Part shown: positions 49,540 to 59,560 of the stretch, in pieces | Layout of the letters: every line of letters begins with the position of its first letter | How positions within the stretch are numbered: position 1 is the stretch's first letter | From: Dickeya lacustris | Lineage (GTDB): Bacteria; Pseudomonadota; Gammaproteobacteria; Enterobacterales; Enterobacteriaceae | Length of the DNA stretch: 64,000 nt | NCBI RefSeq assembly: GCF_029635795.1 | Contig: NZ_CP114280.1 | Span: forward strand, 992,001-1,056,000 | Direction of reading: 5' to 3' | Made by a program: the position numbers and the translations under genes | The notes under the pieces: generated by a model | What the model was told of the DNA's origin: nothing | Database searches by the model: none | What the model saw: only the letters and a program-made list of their open reading frames with translations

Positions 49540-50472
49540 TCACAGCTTATGGCATAGCGGCTGGCCGCTGACTTTGGCCGAATCGCACTGCCAACGGGTT
49601 TTGCCATCGCTAATGGTGTAATCATTGCTATCCAGTTTAATGCTCAGATTGGACACACCAAGCCCGTCAAGCAGCACGGTGTCCACCCCTAAAAACCAGA
49701 CGCGTTGGCCGTCGCTCGCCAGATTTTCACTCTCTGCCACCGGTTTAATCGCCGCCGCCTTGACGCCATCCGGTAACGCAGTACCGATTTTGCCAAACTT
49801 ATAAAAGCGCGCGTTATCCAGCGCGGTATCGAACGTCAGGCACTGAAAACTGGCGGCATCGACATCCGGGCGCGCTTCTCCCTGATAATGAACCACGCCA
49901 TCAATCGTTGCCCAGCCATAGCAGTCACCAGCCACCGGGGTGCCCTTCTGGTAGGGTACGACGCTGATTTCGTTTGCCACGAAGTAATAATTTTTCTTAT
50001 CGACGGCCTGATTGCTGGCAATAACCTTGAAGCTCGCCACATCGACACCATCGAGTATTTCACCATCAGGCAGCCAGATGTGATTTTTATCGCGAAAGAA
50101 AGGAAACGTCAGTGCCTCAAAGCTCGCCGCATCTATCGTCTGTTTCATGGGCGCGCAGTCAACATAAGAGCCCACGTTGGTGAGTAAAAAATGCTCGCCG
50201 TACAATTGGGCGCTTTCCGGCTTAAAGCCTTTGGGCAAGGGCTGTTGATTGCAGTAATACTGCGACCCCGACGCCGCCAGTGCCATCGCATCCCCTTTTT
50301 GCAACACCTTAAAATTATCTGCCCGGGCGCCAGCCAACACCTGTGGGTCAGCATTTACCGAGGCGCGGAACACCACGCGCCCTTGTTCAACCTGATAAGG
50401 CGGCTTGACCTCTGCCTGAGAAGATAATGCCGTTATCCCCAGCACTACCGCGAGATATCCGTTCCACTTCAT
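49540..50472 (-). CDS. Secreted DKNYY-repeat protein
   Basis: This is a 310-residue exported protein. A signal peptide (MKWNGYLAVVLGITALSSQAE) precedes repeats of the DKNYY family: VDKKNYYFVANEIS and related units such as RDKNHIWLPDGEILDGVDVASFKVI and SDGQRVWFLG, each about 35-45 residues with an aromatic pair. Conserved cysteines suggest disulfides in the periplasm. Function of the family is unknown. ATG 50472 with a GAGG-type site is chosen because the signal peptide follows; the frame extends upstream to 50643. Confidence 0.8.
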   Translation of the reverse strand: MKWNGYLAVVLGITALSSQAEVKPPYQVEQGRVVFRASVNADPQVLAGARADNFKVLQKGDAMALAASGSQYYCNQQPLPKGFKPESAQLYGEHFLLTNVGSYVDCAPMKQTIDAASFEALTFPFFRDKNHIWLPDGEILDGVDVASFKVIASNQAVDKKNYYFVANEISVVPYQKGTPVAGDCYGWATIDGVVHYQGEARPDVDAASFQCLTFDTALDNARFYKFGKIGTALPDGVKAAAIKPVAESENLASDGQRVWFLGVDTVLLDGLGVSNLSIKLDSNDYTISDGKTRWQCDSAKVSGQPLCHKL

Positions 50473-51006
50473 CCTATTGATCCTCGTTATCCGCTCCCTC
50501 TCGGGAGTTGCGTATTGTTTTTTGACCACAACCGCCCGCTGCCGACGTCTTTTCCTTTCATCAGCTGGCGTGGCGGTCTCCTGAACATGATGGTGTGCCA
50601 TCACGCCCATACGATACTGTGCCGCACGGCTGTCGTCATGCATGACGAGGCGATATTACTTGATAATTGCCACAGACTTCGCCTTTCACCGCAGTGAGCA
50701 GGCATTGCCTCTCACCGCCTCACTAACCGGCGTGACCGGCACAACCCAGGGCTACGGCGAACGGGGCGGCGTTTCGCTGCGTCTATACGCAAAGACGGGA
50801 AATCAACAAGACGCAGGGCAATAAACGATGAAAGGAAATAAACAAGGGAAAAATACGACAGAAAAGCCGATGCACATATTATGTTGCTATGTTGCTATGT
50901 TGCGACGCTGATTACAGCGTTTGACTCGCACCAGCCCCGCGCCAAATCCGGCGATAACCGACGATAAGCCGTTCTCAGCCGGGCACTCTCCGGCCTCGCA
51001 ATATCG
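50473..51006. other. Intergenic with an 8-base triple repeat
   Basis: About 530 bases. ATGTTGCT is repeated three times in tandem at 50881-50904 (last copy ends in G). No credible gene was seen. Confidence 0.5.
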
Positions 51007-52167
51007 TCAGGCCGATAAAGGTAGACGCTTTTCAACCAGCGCGACCCAGCAACGGATACCGTACTCTAGCGCCGCATCATTGAAGTCATAATGGGCGTTA
51101 TGCAGAGGATGGGACGGCGTTTCTCCGTCAACCCCCAGCCAAAAATAAGCGCCACGACAGTGTTCAAGCAGGCAGGCAAAATCTTCTGATGCCATCGACG
51201 GATTGACGCCCCACTGCACGCGATCCTTGCCAAGCGTGGCGCTGGCGATATCTCGAACCCATTGCGCCGCTTCGGGGTCATTCTGCGTTACCGGATAACC
51301 GGGGTGATACACCATCGTGCCAGATACGCCAAGCAGCTCAGGCAGTTGTTCAACCTGCTGGGCTATCAACGCCCTGACCCGCTCACGGACATCCGGCTGT
51401 AAACAGCGTAACGTACCACGCAGTACCACCTTCTCAGGGATCGCGTTGATAGCTTCACCACCGGCGATTTGAGTAATGCTAATCACCGCCGACGACTGGG
51501 CAGACAACCGCCGCGAAGGGATCGTCTGTAGAGACAAAATTAGCTGTGCGGCAGCCACTATCGGGTCAGCACCGTTTTCCGGCATCGCAGCATGGCAGCT
51601 TTTCCCTGTCAGGGTAATGTCGAAGGCATCCAGTGACGCCATCATCGCTCCCTCACTGACCGCCAGCGACCCCAGCGGCAGCCCCGGCCAATTGTGCAGC
51701 GCGTAAATTTCATCCATCGGAAAGCGGCCAAACAGCCCTTCCTCAACCATACGGCGCGCGCCGCCAAGGTTCTCTTCCGCTGGCTGAAAAACGACGCGCA
51801 GCGTGCCTTGAAAACGGCGGGTTTCACTCAAATAGCGCGCGGCCGCCAGCAACATGGCGGTATGGCCATCATGACCACAAGCATGCATCACGCCGCGACG
51901 ACACGACTGATGAGGCAGCGCATTAAGCTCAGTTATCGGCAAGGCATCCATATCTGCCCGCAGCCCGATAGTCGGCCCGACGCCATTCTCCAGGGTGCCT
52001 ACCACGCCGGTTCCAGCCAGGCCACAATGCACCTGAAAACCAAAATCTCGCAATAACGAAGCGACCAGACTGGCCGTTTGATGCTCGTGATAGCCAAGCT
52101 CCGGGTTAGCGTGTAACTGACGCCGCCATGTAACAGCCTGCGCAACCAGCGTCGGTACAATCTCCAT
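51007..52167 (-). CDS. M20-family amidohydrolase (hippurate hydrolase-like)
   Basis: This is a 386-residue cytoplasmic metal-dependent amidohydrolase/carboxypeptidase. Metal-binding motifs are HACGHDGHTAM (with catalytic region GLRADMDALPI before it), QPAEENLGGARRMVEEG and the C-terminal His in SHPLHNAHYDF. The dimerisation (lid) domain lies at about residues 180-290. Such enzymes cleave N-acyl or N-aminoacyl bonds. ATG 52167 has a GGGGAGAAG ribosome site; an earlier in-frame ATG at 52218 is less likely. The substrate is unknown. Confidence 0.92.
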   Translation of the reverse strand: MEIVPTLVAQAVTWRRQLHANPELGYHEHQTASLVASLLRDFGFQVHCGLAGTGVVGTLENGVGPTIGLRADMDALPITELNALPHQSCRRGVMHACGHDGHTAMLLAAARYLSETRRFQGTLRVVFQPAEENLGGARRMVEEGLFGRFPMDEIYALHNWPGLPLGSLAVSEGAMMASLDAFDITLTGKSCHAAMPENGADPIVAAAQLILSLQTIPSRRLSAQSSAVISITQIAGGEAINAIPEKVVLRGTLRCLQPDVRERVRALIAQQVEQLPELLGVSGTMVYHPGYPVTQNDPEAAQWVRDIASATLGKDRVQWGVNPSMASEDFACLLEHCRGAYFWLGVDGETPSHPLHNAHYDFNDAALEYGIRCWVALVEKRLPLSA

Positions 52168-52549
52168 CGGTCTTCTCCCCTCAGTCACCGTACAATCGGA
52201 ATACCGACTGCTCGTCATCTCTCTGCATCCCCGCTACGCAGGCGTCATTTACTCTACCTCTCGCGCTCTACACAGGCAAAGATCCTATGACAGCGCATCA
52301 AGAAGGTTTTGGCATAAGCCAATGCTTGACATCATCGCAATCGTCTCAGTATCGGCAAACTGCACTATCATCACTGGCCTGGCACCTCGCCAGACCCTCC
52401 TTTTGTTTCTCTGCCTCAGGTCACAATTTTCGATTTGTTTCTTTTTGTCGCATTGAGACTTCACTACCTTTCTTGTAGGGTTCAAAAAGAAATTAAACGA
52501 AAGATAATGCAGTTGGGCTATCGCTTAAACCTGAAACAGGATATCGCGT
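52168..52549. other. Divergent intergenic region
   Basis: About 380 bases between the M20 gene and the glycosidase gene. It marks the left edge of a low-GC segment. No gene or clear operator was recognised. Confidence 0.45.
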
Positions 52550-54442
52550 ATGAAAAACGTCATGACTCTCTCACTATTAGCATTACTTATTTCCCAGTAT
52601 GCCTCTGCGGCCAATCACTCGCTGAATAACGAGAGAATGGCTATTTCTTTTGATGATGTCAGCGCCATTACCACCATTAAAGACATACAATCGAGGCGTC
52701 AGTTATCACCGCAAGAACTGTTCTTTTTAACACTAGCCGATGAAAAAGTGCTTCATGCCGCTGACTTTACAATTAGGCAGGTTGAGAAAAAAGATGATGT
52801 CATTAAGGTAGAATATAGCCACCCTGACATCAACGTCACGGTAGCGCTTAATCTGCTTAAAGGAAAATACGTCAGTATTGACTATACGATGACGGCCATA
52901 GGAAAGGCGCAGGATGTTGCTAAAATTACGTTATTTCCAACAAAGAAACAATCTCAGGCACCTTATGTAGATGGCGTAATTAATAGCTCGCCGATTATTG
53001 CCGACGCATTTTTTATGATACCTGATAAACCGATTATTAATACGTATGCCTACGAGGGAACAACACAGTTCAATGTTGAATTGAAAACCCCCATTCAGCC
53101 AGGCACTCCCGTGCGTTATACGGCATACTTCGGGACATTTGCAGAAAAAAACCAACTGCGCCGTAGCGTAAACCAATTTATTGATGCTGTTCGCCCCCGC
53201 CCCTATAAACCTTATTTACATTACAACAGCTGGATGGATATTGGTTTCTTCACGACCTACACCGAACAAGATGTATTAGGGCGGATCGATGAATGGAATA
53301 AACACTTTATTACTGCACGTGGCGTACCGCTCGATGCATTTTTATTAGATGACGGGTGGGATGACCGCACCGGCAAGTGGTTATTTGGCCCGGCATTTAA
53401 GGACGGTTTTAGCAAAGTCAGAGCAAAGGCACGTAATGTACATAGCTCGATTGGTTTATGGCTTTCACCATGGGGTGGATATAACAAACCGCGTGATATT
53501 CGTGTATCCCATGCCAAAGAATATGGTTTTGAGACCGTTGATAATAAATTCGCACTTTCAGGGCCTAACTATTTTAAAAACTTTAATGCACAGATTATTA
53601 AGCTCATCGAGAGTGAGCACATTACTTCGTTCAAGCTTGATGGCATGGGCAATGCGGACACCTATATTAAAGGCAGTCAGTTTGCTTCCGATTTCGATGC
53701 CTCTGTAGCTTTATTGCATAATATGCGTAGTGCTAATAAAGATGTATTTATTAATCTAACGACGGGAACCTATGCCAGCCCCTCGTGGCTCTTTTATGCC
53801 GATGCTATCTGGCGTCAGGGCGATGACATTAACGTATATGGCCCGGGTACGCCGGTGCAACAGTGGATGACATACCGTGATGCAGAAACATACCGATCCA
53901 TTGTACGTAAAGGGCCATTGTTCCCGCTCAATTCATTAATGTACCACGGAATAATTAGTGCTCAGAATGCGTATTATGGGTTGGAAAAAACGCAAACAGA
54001 CCATGACTTCGCCGACCAGGTCTGGAGTTATTTTGCAACAGGGACTCAATTGCAAGAGCTATATATTACGCCATCAATGCTAAATGAGGCCAAATGGGAC
54101 ACCCTGGCACAAGCTGCGCAATGGTCACACAATAACGCGAGCGTGCTGGTCGATACGCATTGGGTTGGGGGCGATCCAACGGCACTTGACGTGTACGGCT
54201 GGGCGTCGTGGAATAAAAGTAAGTCAATACTTGCGCTACGTAATCCATCAGACAAACCGCAAACATACTACCTGAACCTCACCAGGGATTTCGAAATCCC
54301 TAATGGGGAAGCCACCTCCTTTAAAATGAAATCAGTCTATGGCAGTAATCCCAGCATACCGGGTGACTATAAAACAGCGCTGGTCATCACCTTGAAACCA
54401 CTGGAAACCGTCATTTATGAGGCAATCCCGATAAAAAAATAG
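52550..54442 (+). CDS. Secreted GH36/clan GH-D-like glycosidase
   Basis: This is a 630-residue exported protein, signal peptide MKNVMTLSLLALLISQYASA. An N-terminal beta-sandwich (residues 25-210) precedes a TIM barrel (about 215-530) and a C-terminal beta domain. Barrel motifs match alpha-galactosidase-type enzymes of clan GH-D: DAFLLDDGWDD (residues 262-272), IGLWLSPWGG, the predicted nucleophile Asp364 in SFKLDGMGN, and the predicted acid/base in IWRQGDDIN (Asp425/426). The exact substrate is not determinable. Base composition is lower in GC than the neighbours. It is followed on the same strand by a Tat-exported phosphoesterase. Confidence 0.8.
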   Translation: MKNVMTLSLLALLISQYASAANHSLNNERMAISFDDVSAITTIKDIQSRRQLSPQELFFLTLADEKVLHAADFTIRQVEKKDDVIKVEYSHPDINVTVALNLLKGKYVSIDYTMTAIGKAQDVAKITLFPTKKQSQAPYVDGVINSSPIIADAFFMIPDKPIINTYAYEGTTQFNVELKTPIQPGTPVRYTAYFGTFAEKNQLRRSVNQFIDAVRPRPYKPYLHYNSWMDIGFFTTYTEQDVLGRIDEWNKHFITARGVPLDAFLLDDGWDDRTGKWLFGPAFKDGFSKVRAKARNVHSSIGLWLSPWGGYNKPRDIRVSHAKEYGFETVDNKFALSGPNYFKNFNAQIIKLIESEHITSFKLDGMGNADTYIKGSQFASDFDASVALLHNMRSANKDVFINLTTGTYASPSWLFYADAIWRQGDDINVYGPGTPVQQWMTYRDAETYRSIVRKGPLFPLNSLMYHGIISAQNAYYGLEKTQTDHDFADQVWSYFATGTQLQELYITPSMLNEAKWDTLAQAAQWSHNNASVLVDTHWVGGDPTALDVYGWASWNKSKSILALRNPSDKPQTYYLNLTRDFEIPNGEATSFKMKSVYGSNPSIPGDYKTALVITLKPLETVIYEAIPIKK

Positions 54443-54547
54443 CCACCCCAAACAATAGGTAACTGTTAATCGCATCATGCTGTTTAAACTATTTATTCTC
54501 ATATGTCGCCATCCATATTGAGAATATCATCACGCATGGAGAGAGAA

Positions 54548-55690
54548 ATGAAGAGAAGAACATTTATCAAATCTGCTGCATTTTTATCTGTAGCCAATGC
54601 ATTACCGGCAATGTCAAAAACCACGCTGTCTTGCACAACCGAGGGAGAGAGTACGGCAAATTATCAAACATCGATTGTCATAGTCAGTGACTTACATATT
54701 AGTAATGATAAGTTATTAAATGAGTTTGAGTCAGCACTACAGAATATGACGCAACATCATAACATCAATGCCATTATCATTCCCGGCGACATTGGAGAAG
54801 ATCTTAATTTCATAGAAAAAACGGTTAGCGCCACAATTCGCTACTTTAATAATAAAAAGGCTATCGTCATTCTAGGAAATCATGATGTCCGTGGGCCCGA
54901 CAGCGACACATGGGTAAAAGACCCGAAGGCATCAAATCCGTACTATAAACACGTCATGGAAAAATACGTGCAGCTTAACGCTCAATGGGTGAAACATGTT
55001 CCTGGCCATGCTTGTTTTGATGAATGGATTGATGGGCATCACTTTATCGCATTAAACACTGACAGGGGATTAAAGGATCAGGCATTCTTCGATAAAAACA
55101 CATTGAAATGGCTCGAGGAAAAACTGAATGAAAACACACAGGGTAAAAAGAAATTTGTTATCGTACACCAATCATTAGACGATACACATTGGCGAGCCAA
55201 TCTGTTTGGCGGATTCGGCGAGCAGGATAAGAAAATAAAGGGAATTCTATCTCGCCACCCTGACACCTTTATCATATCAGGCCATATTCATAATGGCTTT
55301 GGTGTGTTAGAAGCCATACAAAGAACATATGGCACACTGGTAGAAACCCCTTCATTTAACCGAACAGAAAACGGCTTAATTGAGAAAGGATATGGTTTTA
55401 TTATGAGAATCGGTGATGATACCGTGCTGTTTGAAGCCTGGAATTTCCTGAAAAATAAACATTACCCGGAATATGACATACGCATTGATAACCAAACCGT
55501 TAATTATCTTTTAAAAGAAAAAACGGATGAATGTATCAACAATGCGCTCTCTGAGGAGTACCCCTGGGCGGAAATTGCCAAAAAAAATAACGGTGGCGAT
55601 GATATCACCGAAAGTCAGGCGCATTTTGGCTTAAGGCAATTATGGCCAACGTATCAGTGGGATTTTTATAAAAGAAAAGCGATTGAGTAA
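54548..55690 (+). CDS. Tat-exported metallophosphoesterase
   Basis: This is a 380-residue calcineurin-like phosphoesterase. A twin-arginine signal peptide (KRRTFIKSAAFLSVANALPAMS) predicts export folded to the periplasm. Metal ligands are visible in SDLHISN (Asp48, His50), PGDIGED (Asp81), GNHDVRG (Asn111, His112), IVHQSLDD and SGHIHNG. The C-terminal 110 residues lie outside the catalytic core and are unrecognised. ATG 54548 begins at the Tat motif; ATG 54536 is also in frame. It lies 105 bases after the glycosidase, in the same low-GC segment, and probably works in the same compartment. It could be a phosphodiesterase or a phosphatase. Confidence 0.85.
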   Translation: MKRRTFIKSAAFLSVANALPAMSKTTLSCTTEGESTANYQTSIVIVSDLHISNDKLLNEFESALQNMTQHHNINAIIIPGDIGEDLNFIEKTVSATIRYFNNKKAIVILGNHDVRGPDSDTWVKDPKASNPYYKHVMEKYVQLNAQWVKHVPGHACFDEWIDGHHFIALNTDRGLKDQAFFDKNTLKWLEEKLNENTQGKKKFVIVHQSLDDTHWRANLFGGFGEQDKKIKGILSRHPDTFIISGHIHNGFGVLEAIQRTYGTLVETPSFNRTENGLIEKGYGFIMRIGDDTVLFEAWNFLKNKHYPEYDIRIDNQTVNYLLKEKTDECINNALSEEYPWAEIAKKNNGGDDITESQAHFGLRQLWPTYQWDFYKRKAIE

Positions 55691-55982
55691 TTGAATATGA
55701 AATGTAAAGCAGATGCCTGATGCTCCCCTATTAAGCGTTTACTATTCATGTCATTTCCCCTCCAGATATTGACGTTTCCTACGCATGATAAGGAGTCAAT
55801 GTCTGGAGTCAGCCATGATGACCTCTCACTGCGTTGCTTTGCTCCGTACGCCTCTCGCACGCACATTTAGCGTGCCACAACAAAAGACTATTTCGTGTTT
55901 CTCCCATCGTGTCGGGATATCGGGTATGTCACAATGCGCGAAGAAAGTGATATCGGTTATTGCATCGCCAAAAGGAGTAACA

Positions 55983-57440
55983 ATGAGTCATGCACCCGGC
56001 ACGGGCCTATCCGCCAATGCAGCGTTAGACAAACTGGAAGCGCTGTACGATGGCGCTGTCAGCGCATTACGTCACGCAATCAGCGATTTTATTACTCAAG
56101 GCATACCACCGGATGCGTCTGAACGCGCTAAGGGGTTATTTGTCTACCCACAATTACGTATTAGCTGGGATGGGCTATCGCAAAAGCATAATAAAACTCG
56201 CGCCTACGGGCGATTAACCCATAGCGGCAGCTATTGCACGACGATTACACGTCCCCACCTGTTTCGTAGCTATTTGGCCGAACAACTGGCGATATTGGAA
56301 AACGAATATTCGGCCACCATTGAAGTGACGCCGTCTACGCAGGAAATTCCTTACCCTTATGTCATCGATGGTGCCAATCTGGGGCTTGAACGCTCGATGA
56401 GCGCGGCACTGGCGCAACATTTCCCGACACCATCGCTCTCGCAAATTGGCGACGAAACCGCTGATGGCCTGATCGAGCATCTGGATCATACCCCGCTCTC
56501 ACACTTTGATGCGTTGCGTACCGATTTTTCGCTGGCGCGCCTGCGTCACTATACGGGGACACAGGCCGAGCATTTTCAGCCTTTCGTTTTATTTACCAAC
56601 TATACCCGTTATGTCGACGAGTTCGTGCGTTGGGCCTGCGATCAAATCGCTGACCCCGAAAGCCCTTATCAGGCGCTGGCGTGTGCGGGCGGCGCACTGA
56701 TTACCGCCGATAGCGACAACCCACAACAGGCGGTATCAGACCTCGCCTGGAAAAATCATCAGATGCCCGCCTATCACCTGATTTCACGTGAAGGGCGTGG
56801 CATTACGTTGCTAAACATCGGCGTAGGCCCGTCAAATGCCAAAACCATTTGCGATCACCTGGCGGTGCTACGCCCGCACGCCTGGCTGATGATTGGCCAT
56901 TGTGGCGGTCTGCGCGAAAGCCAGTCTATCGGGGATTATGTGCTGGCCCATGCCTACCTGCGCGACGATCACGTGCTCGACTCGGTATTACCACCGGATA
57001 TACCGATTCCGAGCATTGCCGAAGTACAGCGCGCGCTGTACGACGCGACCAAGCAAGTCAGCGGAATGCCGGGCGAAGAGGTGAAACAACGCCTGCGTAC
57101 CGGTACGGTCGTCACCACCGACGATCGCAACTGGGAGTTGCGCTATCACGCATCAGCGCTGCGCTTTAACCTGAGCCGGGCGGTGGCGGTCGATATGGAA
57201 AGCGCCACCATTGCTGCGCAAGGTTATCGCTTCCGGGTGCCCTACGGCACGCTACTGTGTGTTTCGGATAAACCACTGCACGGTGAGATAAAGCTGCCGG
57301 GTCAGGCGAACCGGTTCTATGAAGGTGCCATATCCGAACATCTGCAAATCGGGATTCGCGCCGTTGACCTGCTACGCGCGGAGGCAGAGCATTTGCACTC
57401 GCGCAAACTGCGTACCTTTAACGAACCGCCTTTCCGTTAG
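55983..57440 (+). CDS. amn: AMP nucleosidase
   Basis: Amn hydrolyses AMP to adenine and ribose 5-phosphate in the cytoplasm. The 485-residue product from ATG 55983 has an N-terminal domain (ALDKLEALYDGAVSALRHAISDFI) and a C-terminal nucleoside-phosphorylase-like domain (LLNIGVGPSNAKTICDHLAVLRPHAWLMIGHCGGL). E. coli Amn has 484 residues. The start has an AAAGGAG site; the frame's upstream extension to 55785 is not conserved. It is a single gene. Confidence 0.97.
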   Translation: MSHAPGTGLSANAALDKLEALYDGAVSALRHAISDFITQGIPPDASERAKGLFVYPQLRISWDGLSQKHNKTRAYGRLTHSGSYCTTITRPHLFRSYLAEQLAILENEYSATIEVTPSTQEIPYPYVIDGANLGLERSMSAALAQHFPTPSLSQIGDETADGLIEHLDHTPLSHFDALRTDFSLARLRHYTGTQAEHFQPFVLFTNYTRYVDEFVRWACDQIADPESPYQALACAGGALITADSDNPQQAVSDLAWKNHQMPAYHLISREGRGITLLNIGVGPSNAKTICDHLAVLRPHAWLMIGHCGGLRESQSIGDYVLAHAYLRDDHVLDSVLPPDIPIPSIAEVQRALYDATKQVSGMPGEEVKQRLRTGTVVTTDDRNWELRYHASALRFNLSRAVAVDMESATIAAQGYRFRVPYGTLLCVSDKPLHGEIKLPGQANRFYEGAISEHLQIGIRAVDLLRAEAEHLHSRKLRTFNEPPFR

Positions 57441-57497
57441 CATGTATCGGCCAGATGTCGGCACAACGACACCTGAGCCCTCACCTTAGCACACGCA

Positions 57498-57833
57498 TCA
57501 CATGCAACCCGCACAACTGGTACAGCGCCAGTCATGCGGGTTCACCGCCTGATAGAAAAAGCGAAAATAACACTCTTCAATCGGCACCTGATGTTGCTCA
57601 AAACAGTCCGCCAGCCACTCTACGTTCTCCAGAATCCAGTCGTCTTCATCCAACCCATCGCGGTACAACTCATCTTCCGGGTCTATGACGGAATAAATCC
57701 CCATCGTACCCAGATGTTGTTCGCGATAAGGCTCCGGCAAAATAAACTCATTCTGCTCATAACGAATAATCCAGTGGCCGTGGCAGAGTAAATTGCCATT
57801 GCGACTCCATGCCGCTGTAAAGGGATTGCTCAT
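57498..57833 (-). CDS. Hypothetical protein with cysteine-rich tail
   Basis: This is a 111-residue acidic protein that I do not recognise. It is rich in Trp, Tyr, Glu and Asp (IDPEDELYRDGLDEDDWILENVEWLADCFEQ) and ends DWRCTSCAGCM, where the closely spaced cysteines could bind a metal. No signal peptide or membrane segment. The coding strand is convergent with amn. The start ATG 57833 lies at the left of a repeat-rich intergenic stretch. Confidence 0.65.
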   Translation of the reverse strand: MSNPFTAAWSRNGNLLCHGHWIIRYEQNEFILPEPYREQHLGTMGIYSVIDPEDELYRDGLDEDDWILENVEWLADCFEQHQVPIEECYFRFFYQAVNPHDWRCTSCAGCM

Positions 57834-58038
57834 GGCTTACCTGATGCCCTCCAATCACGATAGTAACGACATCAGCCAACGGCCTTATAGCCTTCGCGTT
57901 GGCTGATGCCAGTCCGGTCATCACACTACGCCCAACCATGGATCAGGTAAACGCGACGCAGGGAGAATGTGGGTAGTACCCGTGGGAAATAAAGCAGTAC
58001 CGCTTCATCCCCATAAGGGGTATAGAAATCGTATTGGC

Positions 58039-58126
58039 GCTCTCCTGGCCGACTTCCCATATGGCTCTGCCTTATACCCCCTCATGCAATAGGCCTGACG
58101 TTCGGGTATAGCAGAGCCAGGAGAGC
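58039..58126. repeat. Nested inverted repeats downstream of fliR
   Basis: GCTCTCCTGGC (58039-58049) pairs perfectly with GCCAGGAGAGC (58116-58126). Inside, GGCTCTGC followed by CTTATACCC (58063-58079) pairs with GGGTATA plus GCAGAGCC (58104-58118). The arms overlap, so two structures compete. It could be a repeat family member, a terminator of the fliR transcript or a small RNA. The 57834-58192 region has no gene. Confidence 0.65.
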
Positions 58127-58192
58127 AGAATGCCGGCAGCGACGGCGTTTCATTCGTCTCGTTCAACGAGAGAGATGCATTTGGCTTACAGA

Positions 58193-58969
58193 CTAAAACC
58201 GGCTCAACAGGTCGGCAATCGCATCGTATGTTTCGCCAAAAAGTCGTTCAGTATAGGGAGAGATAAGAAAGATAAGGAAACCCAGCGCGCTAATACCGCT
58301 GAATAACGTGATAGGAAAGCCAATGGCAAAAATGGTGAGCTGAGGGGCCAGGCGGCTTAATAAGCCCAAGGCCATGTTGATGGTCAGCAACAGTGTAATT
58401 AAAGGGAGCGCCAGTGTCAGACCATTGATGAAAATTTTCCCGCCAGCCTCGGCTATAGCCAGGAAGACATTACTATGGATCGGGGCGGCACTGATTGGCA
58501 ACGTGTGAAAACTATCGACCAGCATAGAGATAAGCCACAGATGGCCATTCATACTCAAAAACAATAACAGCGCCAGTAAGTTCATAAATCGTGACACGAC
58601 AGGCATGTTAGGGCCGCCACTTGGGTCAAAAAATGTGGCGAAAGAGAGCCCCATCTGCAAACCAATAATTTCCCCGGCCAGCCGGATAGCGGCAAACGCT
58701 AATTGCATGACCAGCCCCAGTGCGACGCCGATAAGTATTTGCTGAAACAGCATCCAGATGCCGGAGGCAGAAAACACGGGTATGGGGGACGCGGGAATAG
58801 TTGGCGCAACCACGAGGGTGATTAAAACCCCCATGCCGATTTTCACCCGGCGTGCGATAGCGCGTTCACTGAAGATAGGGGCTGTGCTGATTAACGCCAG
58901 TATTCTGACTAATGGCCAGAAAAATTGGTTAAACCAGCCAATCATGTCAATGCTACCGAGCGTAACCAT
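58193..58969 (-). CDS. fliR: Flagellar export protein FliR
   Basis: FliR is an inner-membrane subunit of the flagellar type III export gate, with FliP and FliQ. The 258-residue product has about six membrane helices. Conserved stretches include [57 protein letters not shown] and [11 protein letters not shown]. It lies 2 bases after fliQ in the fliLMNOPQR operon. Confidence 0.96.
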   Translation of the reverse strand: MVTLGSIDMIGWFNQFFWPLVRILALISTAPIFSERAIARRVKIGMGVLITLVVAPTIPASPIPVFSASGIWMLFQQILIGVALGLVMQLAFAAIRLAGEIIGLQMGLSFATFFDPSGGPNMPVVSRFMNLLALLLFLSMNGHLWLISMLVDSFHTLPISAAPIHSNVFLAIAEAGGKIFINGLTLALPLITLLLTINMALGLLSRLAPQLTIFAIGFPITLFSGISALGFLIFLISPYTERLFGETYDAIADLLSRF

Positions 58970-58971
58970 AA

Positions 58972-59241
58972 TTATCCAAGCATATGGGGAAACTGACTGA
59001 GCATGGTACGCATATAATCCAGAATAACACTCAGCATCCAGGGGCCGGATATCACCAGAGTGAAAAATACCGTCAGCACTTTGGGAATGAAAGACAGTGT
59101 CATTTCGTTAATTTGTGTCGCCGCTTGTAGCATGCTGATTATCAAGCCGCTGACCAGTGAAGCCAACAGCGGCGGCCCAGCCAGCATCAGCGCGACTTTC
59201 ATCGCTTCGTAGCCTAAAGCCATCACAGATTCAGGTGTCAT
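58972..59241 (-). CDS. fliQ: Flagellar export protein FliQ
   Basis: FliQ is an 89-residue, two-helix membrane subunit of the export gate. The sequence [54 protein letters not shown] is the standard family pattern. It lies between fliP and fliR. Because fliP upstream is split by an insertion, its expression depends on transcription reading through the element. Confidence 0.96.
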   Translation of the reverse strand: MTPESVMALGYEAMKVALMLAGPPLLASLVSGLIISMLQAATQINEMTLSFIPKVLTVFFTLVISGPWMLSVILDYMRTMLSQFPHMLG

Positions 59242-59540
59242 ACCCGCATTCCTTAATGGTGTAAACGCGTATCTAATACAACTGTATGATTTTACTTAAC
59301 TACTGTAATACACCTAGGTATAGAAACTCTGAGCCAATGACCCTAACAGCAGTTGCCAACCATCAACCAGGACAAACAGCATTAATTTGAATGGTAGCGA
59401 AATGGTTGCGGGAGGCACCATCATCATCCCCAGAGCCATCAATACACTCGCGACGACCAGGTCTATCAGTAAAAATGGAATGAAGATGGTAAAACCGATT
59501 TGGAATGCAGTCTTCAATTCACTGGTGACATAAGCGGGTA

Positions 59541-59544
59541 CAAG
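59541..59544 (+). repeat. Target-site duplication, left
   Basis: CAAG directly before the element; the matching copy is at 60740-60743 on the right. Confidence 0.8.
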
Positions 59545-59560
59545 GGTAATCCCCCCATTT

